NCBI GenBank assembly: GCA_031263945.1
Contig: JAISEW010000231.1
Span: 1-29,170 of the forward strand
DNA: 29,170 nucleotides
Direction: 5' to 3'
From: Gracilibacteraceae bacterium
GTDB taxonomy: Bacteria > Bacillota > Desulfitobacteriia > Desulfitobacteriales > Syntrophobotulaceae
Part shown: piece after piece, positions 1 to 7,409 of the stretch
How positions within the stretch are numbered: the first letter of the stretch is position 1
Layout: every line of letters starts with the position of its first letter
Notes under the pieces: generated by a model
Seen by the model: only the letters and a program-made list of their open reading frames with translations
Told to the model about the DNA's origin: nothing
Database searches by the model: none
Made by a program: the position numbers and the translations under genes

Positions 1-1
1 G

Positions 2-652
2 TTTGACAGTTTTGATAATAAGATGACTCTCACAGTGCCCAATATTACCAGAAACATCACCGTAGCCGCTTCAGGCGCCGATGTGCCAGTCTATAAATTC
101 GCTTTCAATGGCGACCCGCTTCCGACGCCGCCTAATCAGCCCCTGCCGCCACCAGGCCTGACTTATCACGCCACGCCTGTCAACCCGATCGAACACCGTG
201 AGTTTACGGTAACTTTTGAGCCGCGCGCCGATTATCTTTTGCCTGGTTCACTTGCTATAGAGATGGGTGGGCAGCCGCTCACCAGTTTCAACTATACCCG
301 TTCGGTGAACAGCGAAGGTAAACCGATTGGCGTATTGAAAATAACCTCCGTGACCGGCGATTTGGATATAAGTATCGAGGGGGAGAAGATATCATCCTAT
401 ACGCTGATCATGTCCCATCTCACGGCCACAGTCGCTCCTATGGTTGATGAGAGCAGCTCGCTGGTTATCACCTTCCACGAGGCAGCTGGGTCTTCGCTGC
501 CTGGCAGTGTAACAGTCGAAAGGGCGCTTAGTCCTGCTGTGCCGGCTTTCACTTATAATTCCACCACCGGAGTATTGACAATACCGAATTTTGCCAAGGT
601 GGGCGTATTCCCTGCATATGATTATTTGAAGATCACAGCTAACGGAGTGTAA
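2..652 (+). CDS. Repeat-containing, probably surface/secreted protein, 5' partial
   Basis: The reading frame is open to the left edge of the window, so this is the C-terminal part of a longer protein; the ATG at 23 is internal to a recognisable repeat unit and is probably not the true start. About two and a half copies of a beta-rich module are visible. Each has a pattern like LPGS(L/V)-x-(I/V)E, then F-x-Y, then G-x-L-x-I and a closing DLDISIEG or YLKITANG type strand. The first unit is separated from the second by a proline-rich linker near residues 30-45. No catalytic motif, transmembrane anchor or LPXTG signal is seen before the stop. The modules resemble tandem repeats of bacterial surface adhesins, but I cannot name the family. 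Base composition is lower in GC than the genes that follow. A strong hairpin lies just downstream. Confidence 0.6.
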   Translation, partial: FDSFDNKMTLTVPNITRNITVAASGADVPVYKFAFNGDPLPTPPNQPLPPPGLTYHATPVNPIEHREFTVTFEPRADYLLPGSLAIEMGGQPLTSFNYTRSVNSEGKPIGVLKITSVTGDLDISIEGEKISSYTLIMSHLTATVAPMVDESSSLVITFHEAAGSSLPGSVTVERALSPAVPAFTYNSTTGVLTIPNFAKVGVFPAYDYLKITANGV

Positions 653-682
653 GGCAACTCGTAACTCGTTCACACTAATCTT

Positions 683-713
683 GCGGGGGGCGGTTCGTGA
701 ACCGTCTCCCCGC
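683..713 (+). terminator. Strong GC hairpin after the surface-repeat gene, possible terminator
   Basis: GCGGGG at 683-688 pairs with CCCCGC at 708-713, and CGGTT at 691-695 pairs with AACCG at 700-704, giving a long stem with a tiny loop. It begins about 30 bases after the stop codon. The downstream bases (TTGCGCG) lack a U-run, so it is not a classical intrinsic terminator; it may stabilise the 3' end or act weakly. Confidence 0.45.
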
Positions 714-763
714 TTGCGCGTTCAGGGGCATCCATTCCAACCGCCGTAGCGCAGCGGGAATAC

Positions 764-851
764 CGGATTGCTTCGTCGCTTCGCTCACCGTTGGCAAGAC
801 CAGGCTATGCCGCTAAAGCGGCAGTCTCGTACCTGCCTTGCAATGACGAAA
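764..851. repeat. REP-like palindromic intergenic element
   Basis: The stretch opens with GGATTGCTTCGTCGCTTCGC and ends with CTTGCAATGACGAA. Read on the minus strand this matches, from memory, a widespread family of interspersed repeats beginning near TCGTCATTGC and ending near GACGAAGCAATCC. Internally, TGCCGC (808-813) pairs with GCGGCA (818-823) around a TAAA loop, AGAC (797-800) can pair with GTCT (824-827), and TTGGCAAG (791-798) pairs imperfectly with CTTGCAA (837-843). No ORF explains it. Whether it is multicopy in this genome cannot be seen here. Confidence 0.5.
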
Positions 852-897
852 CTGTATCAAAATGTTTTCACAAATATAATCAAACCTCGCTTCCGGC

Positions 898-926
898 TTG
901 CGGTTGCGTCTTCTTTGTGGTAAGAT
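898..926 (+). promoter_or_regulatory. Weak sigma-A-like promoter candidate for khtT
   Basis: TTGCGG at 898-903 is followed after 17 bases by TAAGAT at 921-926; matches to the consensus are 3/6 and 4/6. A perfect TATAAT also occurs at 875-880 but has no convincing -35. One of these probably drives the antiporter genes. The rest of the gap from 653 to 1029 shows only the two hairpins and the repeat element listed separately. Confidence 0.3.
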
Positions 927-980
927 GAAACATACGCTGCTGGAGCGCCGCTTCAGTTTGCGTTAAAAAGAAGCGCCGAT

Positions 981-998
981 CAAGTCCGGTCGGGCTTG
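981..998 (+). promoter_or_regulatory. Leader hairpin before khtT
   Basis: CAAGTCC (981-987) pairs with GGGCTTG (992-998) around a GGTC loop, seven pairs including one G-T. It ends about 16 bases before the purine-rich ribosome binding site of the antiporter regulatory gene. It could influence translation or transcription, but no known riboswitch consensus is present. Confidence 0.3.
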
Positions 999-1029
999 AC
1001 CGTTGTTTCCCAGGAAAAGGGGGACCGTG

Positions 1030-1539
1030 ATGGACTTTATCAAAGAAACAGACTTGCCGGGTATAGGCCGCAAGTTTTCAGCGTCGCCCGCGAGCGGCGG
1101 CAAAATCATAATCATCGTACATGACGACGGGGTGCGGGAGATATACCGCTATGACGACAGTGACGCGGACAGCGAAGTGGAACACATCGTTTCGTTTGAC
1201 GACTCGGAGGCCCGCAAGATCGCCGGGATCCTCGGCGGGTTGGCCTATACGCCCAAAGCGCTGGACAACGCGCGCGTCGATCTCAAAGGGCTGGCGATCG
1301 ACTGGTATAAGCTGACCGCTCCGGCGCCGTTCATCGGCTCCTCGATCGGCGCGCTCGGCATCCGGAAAAATATAGGCGTCAGCATCATCGGCATCATCCG
1401 TCATGACGGCGGCAGCCTGGTCAACCCCGGTCCGGAAGCCGTGCTGCAGGACGGAGACACGGTCGTGATGGCCGGCACGCGGGAGCAGATCAACGCTTTC
1501 CATGCCGGAGCGCGCGGGAACCCGCAGCCGGCGTCTTGA
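1030..1539 (+). CDS. khtT: KhtT-like regulatory subunit of a cation:proton antiporter
   Basis: A 169-residue soluble protein that should gate the membrane antiporter encoded by the next gene. The N-terminal half carries DLPGIGRKF and a VHDDGVREIYRY stretch, both very like Bacillus KhtT. The C-terminal half (about residues 85-160) is a TrkA-C (RCK-C) ligand-binding domain ending in VLQDGDTVVMAGT. In Bacillus the KhtTU system exports K+ in exchange for H+, and the RCK-C domain of KhtT binds c-di-AMP; ligand binding here is inferred from homology. The start at ATG 1030 is chosen over an upstream TTG at 1003 because AAAAGGGGG lies 8-15 bases before it and the MDFIKETDLPG beginning matches the family. 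The stop is 27 bases before the transporter gene. Confidence 0.85.
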   Translation: MDFIKETDLPGIGRKFSASPASGGKIIIIVHDDGVREIYRYDDSDADSEVEHIVSFDDSEARKIAGILGGLAYTPKALDNARVDLKGLAIDWYKLTAPAPFIGSSIGALGIRKNIGVSIIGIIRHDGGSLVNPGPEAVLQDGDTVVMAGTREQINAFHAGARGNPQPAS

Positions 1540-1566
1540 ACGCCTCGACTGACGGAGGGCAGAGTT

Positions 1567-2811
1567 TTGGAATATGATTTTCTGGAATTGGGAGCGCTCT
1601 TGCTCTTTGTAGCTATGTCCGGCATCATCGCTTCCCGTTTAAAATTTTCCATCGTACCGATCGTAATAATCGTGGGGCTGCTGCTGCCGCCCAACGGGAT
1701 AACGCCTTACCACCCGGCGGAAAGCACTATGGACGCCATCGACTTCCTCGGCCGTCTGGGAGTGCTGTTTCTGCTGTTTGCACTCGGGTTGGAATTTTCC
1801 ATCCGCAAATTGCTCGCCTCGGCGGGAACGATGGTGAAAAGCGGGTTGATTTACCTGGCTTTCAACGCGACGGCGGCGGTTCTCTTTACTATGCTGCTCG
1901 GTTGGGGCGTGGAGGAGATCCTGCTGGCCACCGGCATTATCATCATATCCTCCAGCGCCATCGTCGCCAAAACGCTCGTTGACCTGAAACGCACGGCGAA
2001 TCCCGAAACAGAAGTGATCATGGGGCTGATGCTGTTTCAGGATATTTTCATGGCCGCCTATCTGCCCATCGTTTCCGCCATCGCCATCAGCCGCGGCGGC
2101 AAACCGTCGGAACTGGCGATTTCAGTCGGTTTCGCTTTCGCCGTCATCATAATCTTTGTCTTTATCAGTTTGCGGACGACAAAGGTGTTGGAGAGCATAT
2201 TCGCCATCGCCAGCGAGGAGACTTTTTTGCTCGTGGTGCTGGCCCTGCTGATTTTCATGGCCGGCGCGTCGGAAGCGCTGAATATTTCCGAAGCGATAGG
2301 AGCGCTCATCCTCGGCATGATCATGGCGGAAACGTCTCAGCAGGAGCGCATTGTGCATCTTGTCGTCCCGTTCCGCGACTTTTTTGGCGCGGCTTTCTTC
2401 TTCGGTTTTGCCCTGAAGATATCTTTGGACAGTTTGCTGGGCGCGGTGCTGGTCGCCGTGATCGCCGTGGCGCTGACGCTGGCCGGCAGTTTAGCTTACG
2501 GATTCACTATGAGCAAAGTGGCCGGCATCTCCAAGCGCGGCGCCCTGAATCTCGGTCTCACGATCACATCCCGCGGAGAATTTTCCATCGTATTAGCCAA
2601 TCTGGGGACGGCGGCGGGACTCAGTTCCGTGCTGGAATCTTTTTCCGTGCTATATGTCGTGATTCTGGCCGTTTTAGGGCCGCTGTTAAGCCGTTTATCC
2701 GACCCGATTTACCAGGTATTGGCGCCGCGTTTAGGCTGGCGGCGCGAAACTCCTAAGAGCAAACCCCATAAGGAAATCGACGCATCTTTGCTAAAAGATA
2801 AAAAAGAATGA
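1567..2811 (+). CDS. khtU: Kef/KhtU-type K+/H+ antiporter membrane subunit (CPA2 family)
   Basis: A 414-residue polytopic membrane protein with about 12 hydrophobic segments, the usual size for a CPA2 antiporter lacking a fused cytosolic RCK domain. Typical family features are the first helix followed by GIIASRLKFS, the stretch LGRLGVLFLLFALGLEFSI, IIIISSSAIVAKTL, and a late SRGEFSIVLANLG segment. It should exchange K+ (possibly other monovalent cations) for protons across the cytoplasmic membrane under control of the upstream KhtT-like subunit. Translation starts at TTG 1567, with GGAGG at 1554-1558. The gene is followed after 18 bases by the cyclic-nucleotide-domain gene, suggesting one operon. 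Confidence 0.88.
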   Translation: MEYDFLELGALLLFVAMSGIIASRLKFSIVPIVIIVGLLLPPNGITPYHPAESTMDAIDFLGRLGVLFLLFALGLEFSIRKLLASAGTMVKSGLIYLAFNATAAVLFTMLLGWGVEEILLATGIIIISSSAIVAKTLVDLKRTANPETEVIMGLMLFQDIFMAAYLPIVSAIAISRGGKPSELAISVGFAFAVIIIFVFISLRTTKVLESIFAIASEETFLLVVLALLIFMAGASEALNISEAIGALILGMIMAETSQQERIVHLVVPFRDFFGAAFFFGFALKISLDSLLGAVLVAVIAVALTLAGSLAYGFTMSKVAGISKRGALNLGLTITSRGEFSIVLANLGTAAGLSSVLESFSVLYVVILAVLGPLLSRLSDPIYQVLAPRLGWRRETPKSKPHKEIDASLLKDKKE

Positions 2812-2829
2812 TTTTAGGAGGGTTCCGCT

Positions 2830-3978
2830 GTGATCAATGTGAGCGGGGTGCGGAGAAAACCGAATCTGAGAGTGTTTGAACCCGGTGATATTATCGTGCG
2901 GGAAGGGGAAATGGAATTCCGCATGTATATCATCATCACCGGCGGGCTGGCTGTTTACAAAAATTACCAAAAAGCCGATGAGATCTCGCTGGCGGAACTG
3001 AGCGCGGGGGAATTTTTCGGCGAGCAGTCGCTGTTTTTGGGCGCTGCCCAACCGGCTACCGTGGTGGCGACGGAAGAATCGCTCACCATTTCCTTCACCC
3101 GCGACGATATCTTTGATTTTTTCCGCGCGGAATCGGAAGCCACTTTCTCCCTGATCGCGGACATCTGCCAGCGCGCGGGAGAAAAAAACAGCGCTCCGAA
3201 ACCCAAAATCGACCCCAGCCGCCGGGTCAGCGCCCCCGGCCTTTTTCCGGTCGGACACGGTCATTACCGTCTGCCGGCCCCGGAGAGCGAGGCGCCGACG
3301 GGGATCGTTTTCACCGCCAAGGAGAAATGCCCGATCTGCGGCGTGACTTTTGAGGCGGCCGGTCTGCGCGAGTCCAAGCTGATACGCCACAGGACTGATC
3401 CGGATCTGCGAGAGCGTTACAAAGGCGCGGAACCGATGTATTATGACGTCCTGACCTGCCCCCAATGCTGGTATTCCGCTCTGCGGGATACTTTTGACGC
3501 GGCGGAGCCGGCGGATTCCCACGCCCTGATGACCGAGCTGGGCGCTTTGCAGCGGGAGCTGGGTTTTGTGTTTGACAACCGCAAGGACGCGGCGGAGGTT
3601 TTTACCGGATACTACCTCGCGCTGCGGGTCGCGCCCCGCTGCTTTGTGCAGGCGGAAACCCAGACGGCGCGGTTATGGGTGAAACTGAGCCGCCTGTATG
3701 AGGACTGCGGTGATCAGGCGATGACGGAATACGCCAACCGGCAGGCCCTGGAAGCGTATAAGGAGATTTATCAGCGCGTGAGCCTGAACCCGCGCGCCTT
3801 GCAGCGCATACAGTTTATCTTGGGCGATCTGTATTTTAAAATGGGGGAATTCCGGGAGGCGCGGGAAATGCTGTTCAAGGCTAAGATCGCCCGGGAAGGC
3901 ACCGAACTGGTCCGGCGTTACGCGGAAGATCGCATTGACTTGATGCGGGAAATGGACAAACAGGAGAAGGGCTCCTAA
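2830..3978 (+). CDS. Cyclic-nucleotide-binding-like domain fused to DUF2225
   Basis: A 382-residue soluble protein. Residues about 12-110 form a CAP_ED cyclic-nucleotide-binding beta barrel, with the phosphate-binding-cassette-like run FFGEQSLFLGAAQPATVVA. The acidic residue (E65) is present but the position of the usual phosphate-binding Arg is Gln 74, so classical cAMP/cGMP binding is doubtful. Residues about 160-380 match DUF2225: two CxxC knuckles (C167/C170 and C210/C213) that probably bind zinc, followed by TPR-like helices. No HTH DNA-binding domain follows, so it is not a standard CRP-type regulator. It starts at GTG 2830 behind AGGAGGG. Cotranscription with the antiporter genes suggests a sensing or regulatory role, but that is inference; the DUF2225 function is unknown. 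Confidence 0.75.
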   Translation: MINVSGVRRKPNLRVFEPGDIIVREGEMEFRMYIIITGGLAVYKNYQKADEISLAELSAGEFFGEQSLFLGAAQPATVVATEESLTISFTRDDIFDFFRAESEATFSLIADICQRAGEKNSAPKPKIDPSRRVSAPGLFPVGHGHYRLPAPESEAPTGIVFTAKEKCPICGVTFEAAGLRESKLIRHRTDPDLRERYKGAEPMYYDVLTCPQCWYSALRDTFDAAEPADSHALMTELGALQRELGFVFDNRKDAAEVFTGYYLALRVAPRCFVQAETQTARLWVKLSRLYEDCGDQAMTEYANRQALEAYKEIYQRVSLNPRALQRIQFILGDLYFKMGEFREAREMLFKAKIAREGTELVRRYAEDRIDLMREMDKQEKGS

Positions 3979-4008
3979 TCAGCGCTTTCGCGGGGGAGGG
4001 GTGATAAT

Positions 4009-4677
4009 TTGAATTTGCTCAGTCCGTCAGCAGCCCGGATCCGCTCGCCGGAACTCTACGACTTTACGGATCCGGACGGCCAGCCCAGTTACGGAGCCAA
4101 CCAAACATGGTACGCGACGGAATGGCAGCGCCGCGCCGGCTGCGGCCCGACGGTTTTTGCGCATTTAGTTTGGTATATCGCGCGCACGCGGGAAAAATAC
4201 GCTTCGCTGTGCCCCTATGCCGGGAATGATACGGGCGGTTTTCTCCCTCTGATGGAAGACGCCTGGCGTCATATCACCCCCGGAAAACAAGGCGTAAACA
4301 AGACCGCTATGTTCGCGGCCGGGGCCGTGAGTTACGGAGCGGAAAGAAATGTGCCGCTCCGCCCCCATGTCCGGGAAATACCGGCGCCGGTCAGACGGCG
4401 GCCGCCGCTCGCCGATATAGAACAGTTCATCACAGGGTTTCTCACAGACGATCTGCCCGTGGCTTTTCTGAATCTCTCCAACGGGCTGCTGACCAATCTG
4501 GACAGCTGGCATTGGGTCACGCTCATCGCCTATGAAACAGCCGGCCATACCGCCCTCATGTACGACCAGAGCCGGAGCGCCGTCATCGACATCGGCCTGT
4601 GGCTGCGCACGACCGCGTTCGGCGGGGGATTCGTAGCGGTTGTCCCGTCACTGGAGCTCGGCCAGCCGAACTCTTAA
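4009..4677 (+). CDS. Putative C39-like cysteine-protease-fold protein
   Basis: A 222-residue protein without a signal peptide or clear membrane segment. I do not recognise a named family, but the layout suggests a papain/C39-like fold: a buried cysteine at the start of a helix (C45 in AGCGPTVFAHLVWY), a histidine after a small strand (H168 in SWHWVTLIAYE), and an aspartate 18 residues later (D186 in MYDQS). A glycine-rich strand (GGGFVAVV) closes the protein. If active it would cut peptides or bacteriocin-like leaders, but no substrate or ABC transporter is nearby. TTG 4009 is preceded by GGGGGAGGGG. The gene follows the DUF2225 gene by 30 bases, and its last 30 bases overlap the end of valS on the other strand. 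Confidence 0.55.
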   Translation: MNLLSPSAARIRSPELYDFTDPDGQPSYGANQTWYATEWQRRAGCGPTVFAHLVWYIARTREKYASLCPYAGNDTGGFLPLMEDAWRHITPGKQGVNKTAMFAAGAVSYGAERNVPLRPHVREIPAPVRRRPPLADIEQFITGFLTDDLPVAFLNLSNGLLTNLDSWHWVTLIAYETAGHTALMYDQSRSAVIDIGLWLRTTAFGGGFVAVVPSLELGQPNS

Positions 4678-7284
4678 TTCTTTCAGGCGGAGCCGCGTTT
4701 TTTCCAATTTATCCTTTTCGGCGCTGATCACCGCTTCCGGCGCCTTAGCGAGAAAACCTTCGTTTTGCAGTTTTTTCTCCATCCTCTCCGCCGCTTCCAG
4801 CGCCGCGGAGATTTCTTTGCGGGTCCTGGCGATTTCCTTGTCGAGATCCAGCAATCCTTTAAGAGGTACATAGACCGTCACGCCCGTCAGCACGGCCGAA
4901 GCGGATTGCGGCGGTTTATCCGCCGGGGCGGCCAAGATCGTCACCCGCTCTCCTCCAGCCAGCTGTTTTATATAGGCCTGCCCGGCGCCGAGGGCCTCGT
5001 ATGTCTCCGGCTGGGCGACGAGACAAATGTCCGCTTTCCGGCCCGGAGCGACGTTCATATCCGCGCGGATACCTCGGACAGCCCTGATCACGTCGACGAC
5101 CGCCGCCATTTGCCGTTCGGTTTCCGCGTCCGCGCCTTCGTCCGGGGCCGGCCAGGCTTGCAGCATGAGGGAACCGCTGTTTTCTGGCATATTTTGCCAT
5201 ATTTCTTCCGTGATAAAGGGCATAAACGGGTGCAGCAGGCGTAAAGTCCCCTCTAACACCCGCAGCAAAACCCGTCCCGCTGCGAGCCGCTCCCCAGGAT
5301 GCTCACGGTCGTAGAGCGTTTTTTTCACCAATTCGATATACCAGTCGCAAAACTCATTCCAGACGAACTCATACAACAGGCGGCAGGCTTCGCCCAGGTC
5401 AAAACCGTCGATCATCTCCGTGACCCGCCGCGCCGTTTCCCCGTATCTGGACAAAATCCAGCGGTCGGCCATCGACAAATCATTTCCCGCTTCTCCCGGC
5501 GTGATATCGGCCGTGTTCATCAGCACAAACCGAGCCGCGTTCCAAATCTTATTCAGAAAATTGCGCGCCCATTCCAGTCTTTCCGGATGGAAGCGCAGGT
5601 CATTGCCGGGGGTGTTGCCGGTGACGAGCGTCAGGCGCAAAGCGTCCGCGCCGTATTGGTCTATCAGTTCCAGCGGGTCCACGCCGTTGCCCAGGGATTT
5701 GCTCATTTTGCGGCCCTGCGCGTCAAGGATCAGCCCGTGGATCATGACTTGGCGAAAAGGCGCCGCCCGGTTGATCTCCAAACTCATGAAAATCATGCGG
5801 GCGACCCAGAAAAATATGATGTCCCGCCCTGTCACCAGCACCGTCGTCGGGAAAAAATCCCGCAGATCCGGAGTTTCTTCCGGCCAGCCCAAAGTGGAGA
5901 AAGGCCATAAGGCCGAAGAAAACCAGGTGTCCAGCACGTCGGCGTCCTGAGTGAGGCCTGTTCCCCCGCAGACGCCGCAGACCGTCGGCTCCGCGCGCGA
6001 ACAGATCTCCGCGCCGCAGTTTTCGCAGTACCAGACCGGGATGCGGTGCCCCCACCATAATTGGCGGGAAATGCACCAATCCCTGATGTTTTCCATCCAA
6101 TTTGTGTATATTTTGGCAAAACGTTCCGGGATAAACTCCAGTTGACCGGAGCGCACGACCCCAAGGGCCGGCTGCGCCAGCTCCGCCATCCGCACAAACC
6201 ACTGCCGGCTGATTCGCGGTTCGACCGTGGCGCCGCAGCGATAACAAACCCCGACGGCATGGCGGTTTTCCTCCACGCGGTCGAGCAGGCCGGCCGCCTC
6301 CAGATCCGCCACGACGCGGCGGCGGGCCTCATAACGATCCAACCCCTGATAGGCCAGACCGTTTTCGTTCAAAGTCGCGTCTTCGTTCAAAATATTCACC
6401 GGTTCCAGTTGATGCCGTCTGCCCACCTCAAAATCATTTGGATCGTGCGCCGGCGTTATCTTGACCGCCCCGGCGCCGAAATCCCGTTCCACGTATTCGT
6501 CGGCGATGACGGGGATCACTTTATCCGTGAGCGGCAAAACCACATATTTCCCGATCAAATGAGCGTAGCGCTCGTCCTGGGGGTGTACGGCCACCGCCAC
6601 GTCGCCCAGCATCGTTTCCGGGCGGCTGGTAGCCACCAGCAGCCCGGCGCCGCCGTCCGCGCCCGGATAACGGACATACCACAGATGCCCGTCCTGTTCC
6701 TCATGCTCCACCTCGATATCGGATATCGCCGTCCGGCAAACGGGACACCAATTGACGATATAATCCCCGCGGTAGATCAGGCCTTTTTCATACAGACGAA
6801 CAAACACTTCCCGCACGGCGCGCGAACAGCCTTCGTCCATCGTGAAGCGTTCATGCTCCCAGTCGCAGGACGCGCCCAGCCGACGCAGCTGACGGGTGAT
6901 AGCGCCGCCGTGCTCGTTTTTCCAGGCCCATACCCGCGCCAGAAAAGCTTCCCGGCCCATGAGTTCCTTTTGCAGGCCCTCGGCGCGCAAATGTTCTTCC
7001 ACGCGGGCCTGCGTCGCGATGCCTGCGTGATCCGTGCCGGGCGTCCACAGAACGCGGCGGCCCCGCATCCGCTGGGAGCGGGCCAGGATATCCTGCAGCG
7101 TGTTATCCATCGCGTGGCCGAGATGCAGCACTCCGGTCACATTAGGCGGCGGCATCACGATACTGAAAGTTTCTTCGCCTTCCGCCGCCGGGCGAAAACA
7201 GCCGTTTTTCTCCCAATATTCATACCATTTGCTTTCCGCCTGCCGCGGGTCATAGATCGCAGTCGTCGGCGATTCCGCGCTCAT
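4648..7284 (-). CDS. valS: Valyl-tRNA synthetase
   Basis: A full-length 878-residue class I aminoacyl-tRNA synthetase that charges tRNA-Val in the cytosol. The HIGH-type motif is in PPNVTGVLHLGHAMDN near residue 50, the KMSKS motif in GRKMSKSLGNGVDP, and the editing (CP1) domain lies between them, including the ATSRPETMLGDVAVAVHP segment. Zinc-type cysteine pairs occur in WCPVCRTAISD and in CENCGAEICS. The anticodon-binding helical domain and a C-terminal coiled coil (from about KGLLDLDKEIARTRKEISAA) close the protein. Unlike many Bacillota valS genes, no T-box leader (no GGTGG-ACCGCG-like antiterminator) is present; a short leader of about 55 bases follows a perfect promoter. The ribosome binding site is weak (AGGA). 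Its end overlaps the opposing gene by 30 bp. Confidence 0.97.
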   Translation of the reverse strand: MSAESPTTAIYDPRQAESKWYEYWEKNGCFRPAAEGEETFSIVMPPPNVTGVLHLGHAMDNTLQDILARSQRMRGRRVLWTPGTDHAGIATQARVEEHLRAEGLQKELMGREAFLARVWAWKNEHGGAITRQLRRLGASCDWEHERFTMDEGCSRAVREVFVRLYEKGLIYRGDYIVNWCPVCRTAISDIEVEHEEQDGHLWYVRYPGADGGAGLLVATSRPETMLGDVAVAVHPQDERYAHLIGKYVVLPLTDKVIPVIADEYVERDFGAGAVKITPAHDPNDFEVGRRHQLEPVNILNEDATLNENGLAYQGLDRYEARRRVVADLEAAGLLDRVEENRHAVGVCYRCGATVEPRISRQWFVRMAELAQPALGVVRSGQLEFIPERFAKIYTNWMENIRDWCISRQLWWGHRIPVWYCENCGAEICSRAEPTVCGVCGGTGLTQDADVLDTWFSSALWPFSTLGWPEETPDLRDFFPTTVLVTGRDIIFFWVARMIFMSLEINRAAPFRQVMIHGLILDAQGRKMSKSLGNGVDPLELIDQYGADALRLTLVTGNTPGNDLRFHPERLEWARNFLNKIWNAARFVLMNTADITPGEAGNDLSMADRWILSRYGETARRVTEMIDGFDLGEACRLLYEFVWNEFCDWYIELVKKTLYDREHPGERLAAGRVLLRVLEGTLRLLHPFMPFITEEIWQNMPENSGSLMLQAWPAPDEGADAETERQMAAVVDVIRAVRGIRADMNVAPGRKADICLVAQPETYEALGAGQAYIKQLAGGERVTILAAPADKPPQSASAVLTGVTVYVPLKGLLDLDKEIARTRKEISAALEAAERMEKKLQNEGFLAKAPEAVISAEKDKLEKTRLRLKELRVRLAELQ

Positions 7285-7347
7285 TTTTTATTCCTACGAT
7301 TGTAAATACTGGGGTATGCGCCGGCAGCGCCGCCGCTTCCAGTCTTA

Positions 7348-7376
7348 ATTATACGGGCAGCTGATTCGCGTGTCAA
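7348..7376 (-). promoter_or_regulatory. Perfect consensus sigma-A promoter for valS
   Basis: On the minus strand TTGACA (7371-7376) and TATAAT (7348-7353) are separated by exactly 17 bases, a 12/12 consensus match. Transcription should start near 7341, leaving about 55 bases of leader before the valS ATG. A high constitutive rate is expected. Confidence 0.85.
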
Positions 7377-7385
7377 TTTTACCAC

Positions 7386-7409
7386 AAAAAAAACGCCGCG
7401 TCAGGCGGC
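7386..7409 (-). terminator. Minus-strand intrinsic terminator just upstream of the valS promoter
   Basis: On the minus strand GCCGC, a CTGAC loop and GCGGC are followed by G and eight Ts, the form of a rho-independent terminator (stem 7395-7409, T-run 7386-7393). No minus-strand coding gene lies immediately upstream, so it would end a short RNA or stop antisense transcription from entering valS. The stem is only five GC pairs, extendable by A-T pairs. Confidence 0.55.

Noticed and set aside
6061..7305. Long plus-strand ORF of 414 codons opposite valS
   Set aside because: It is an antisense shadow of valS caused by high GC; it has no ribosome site and no recognisable motifs.
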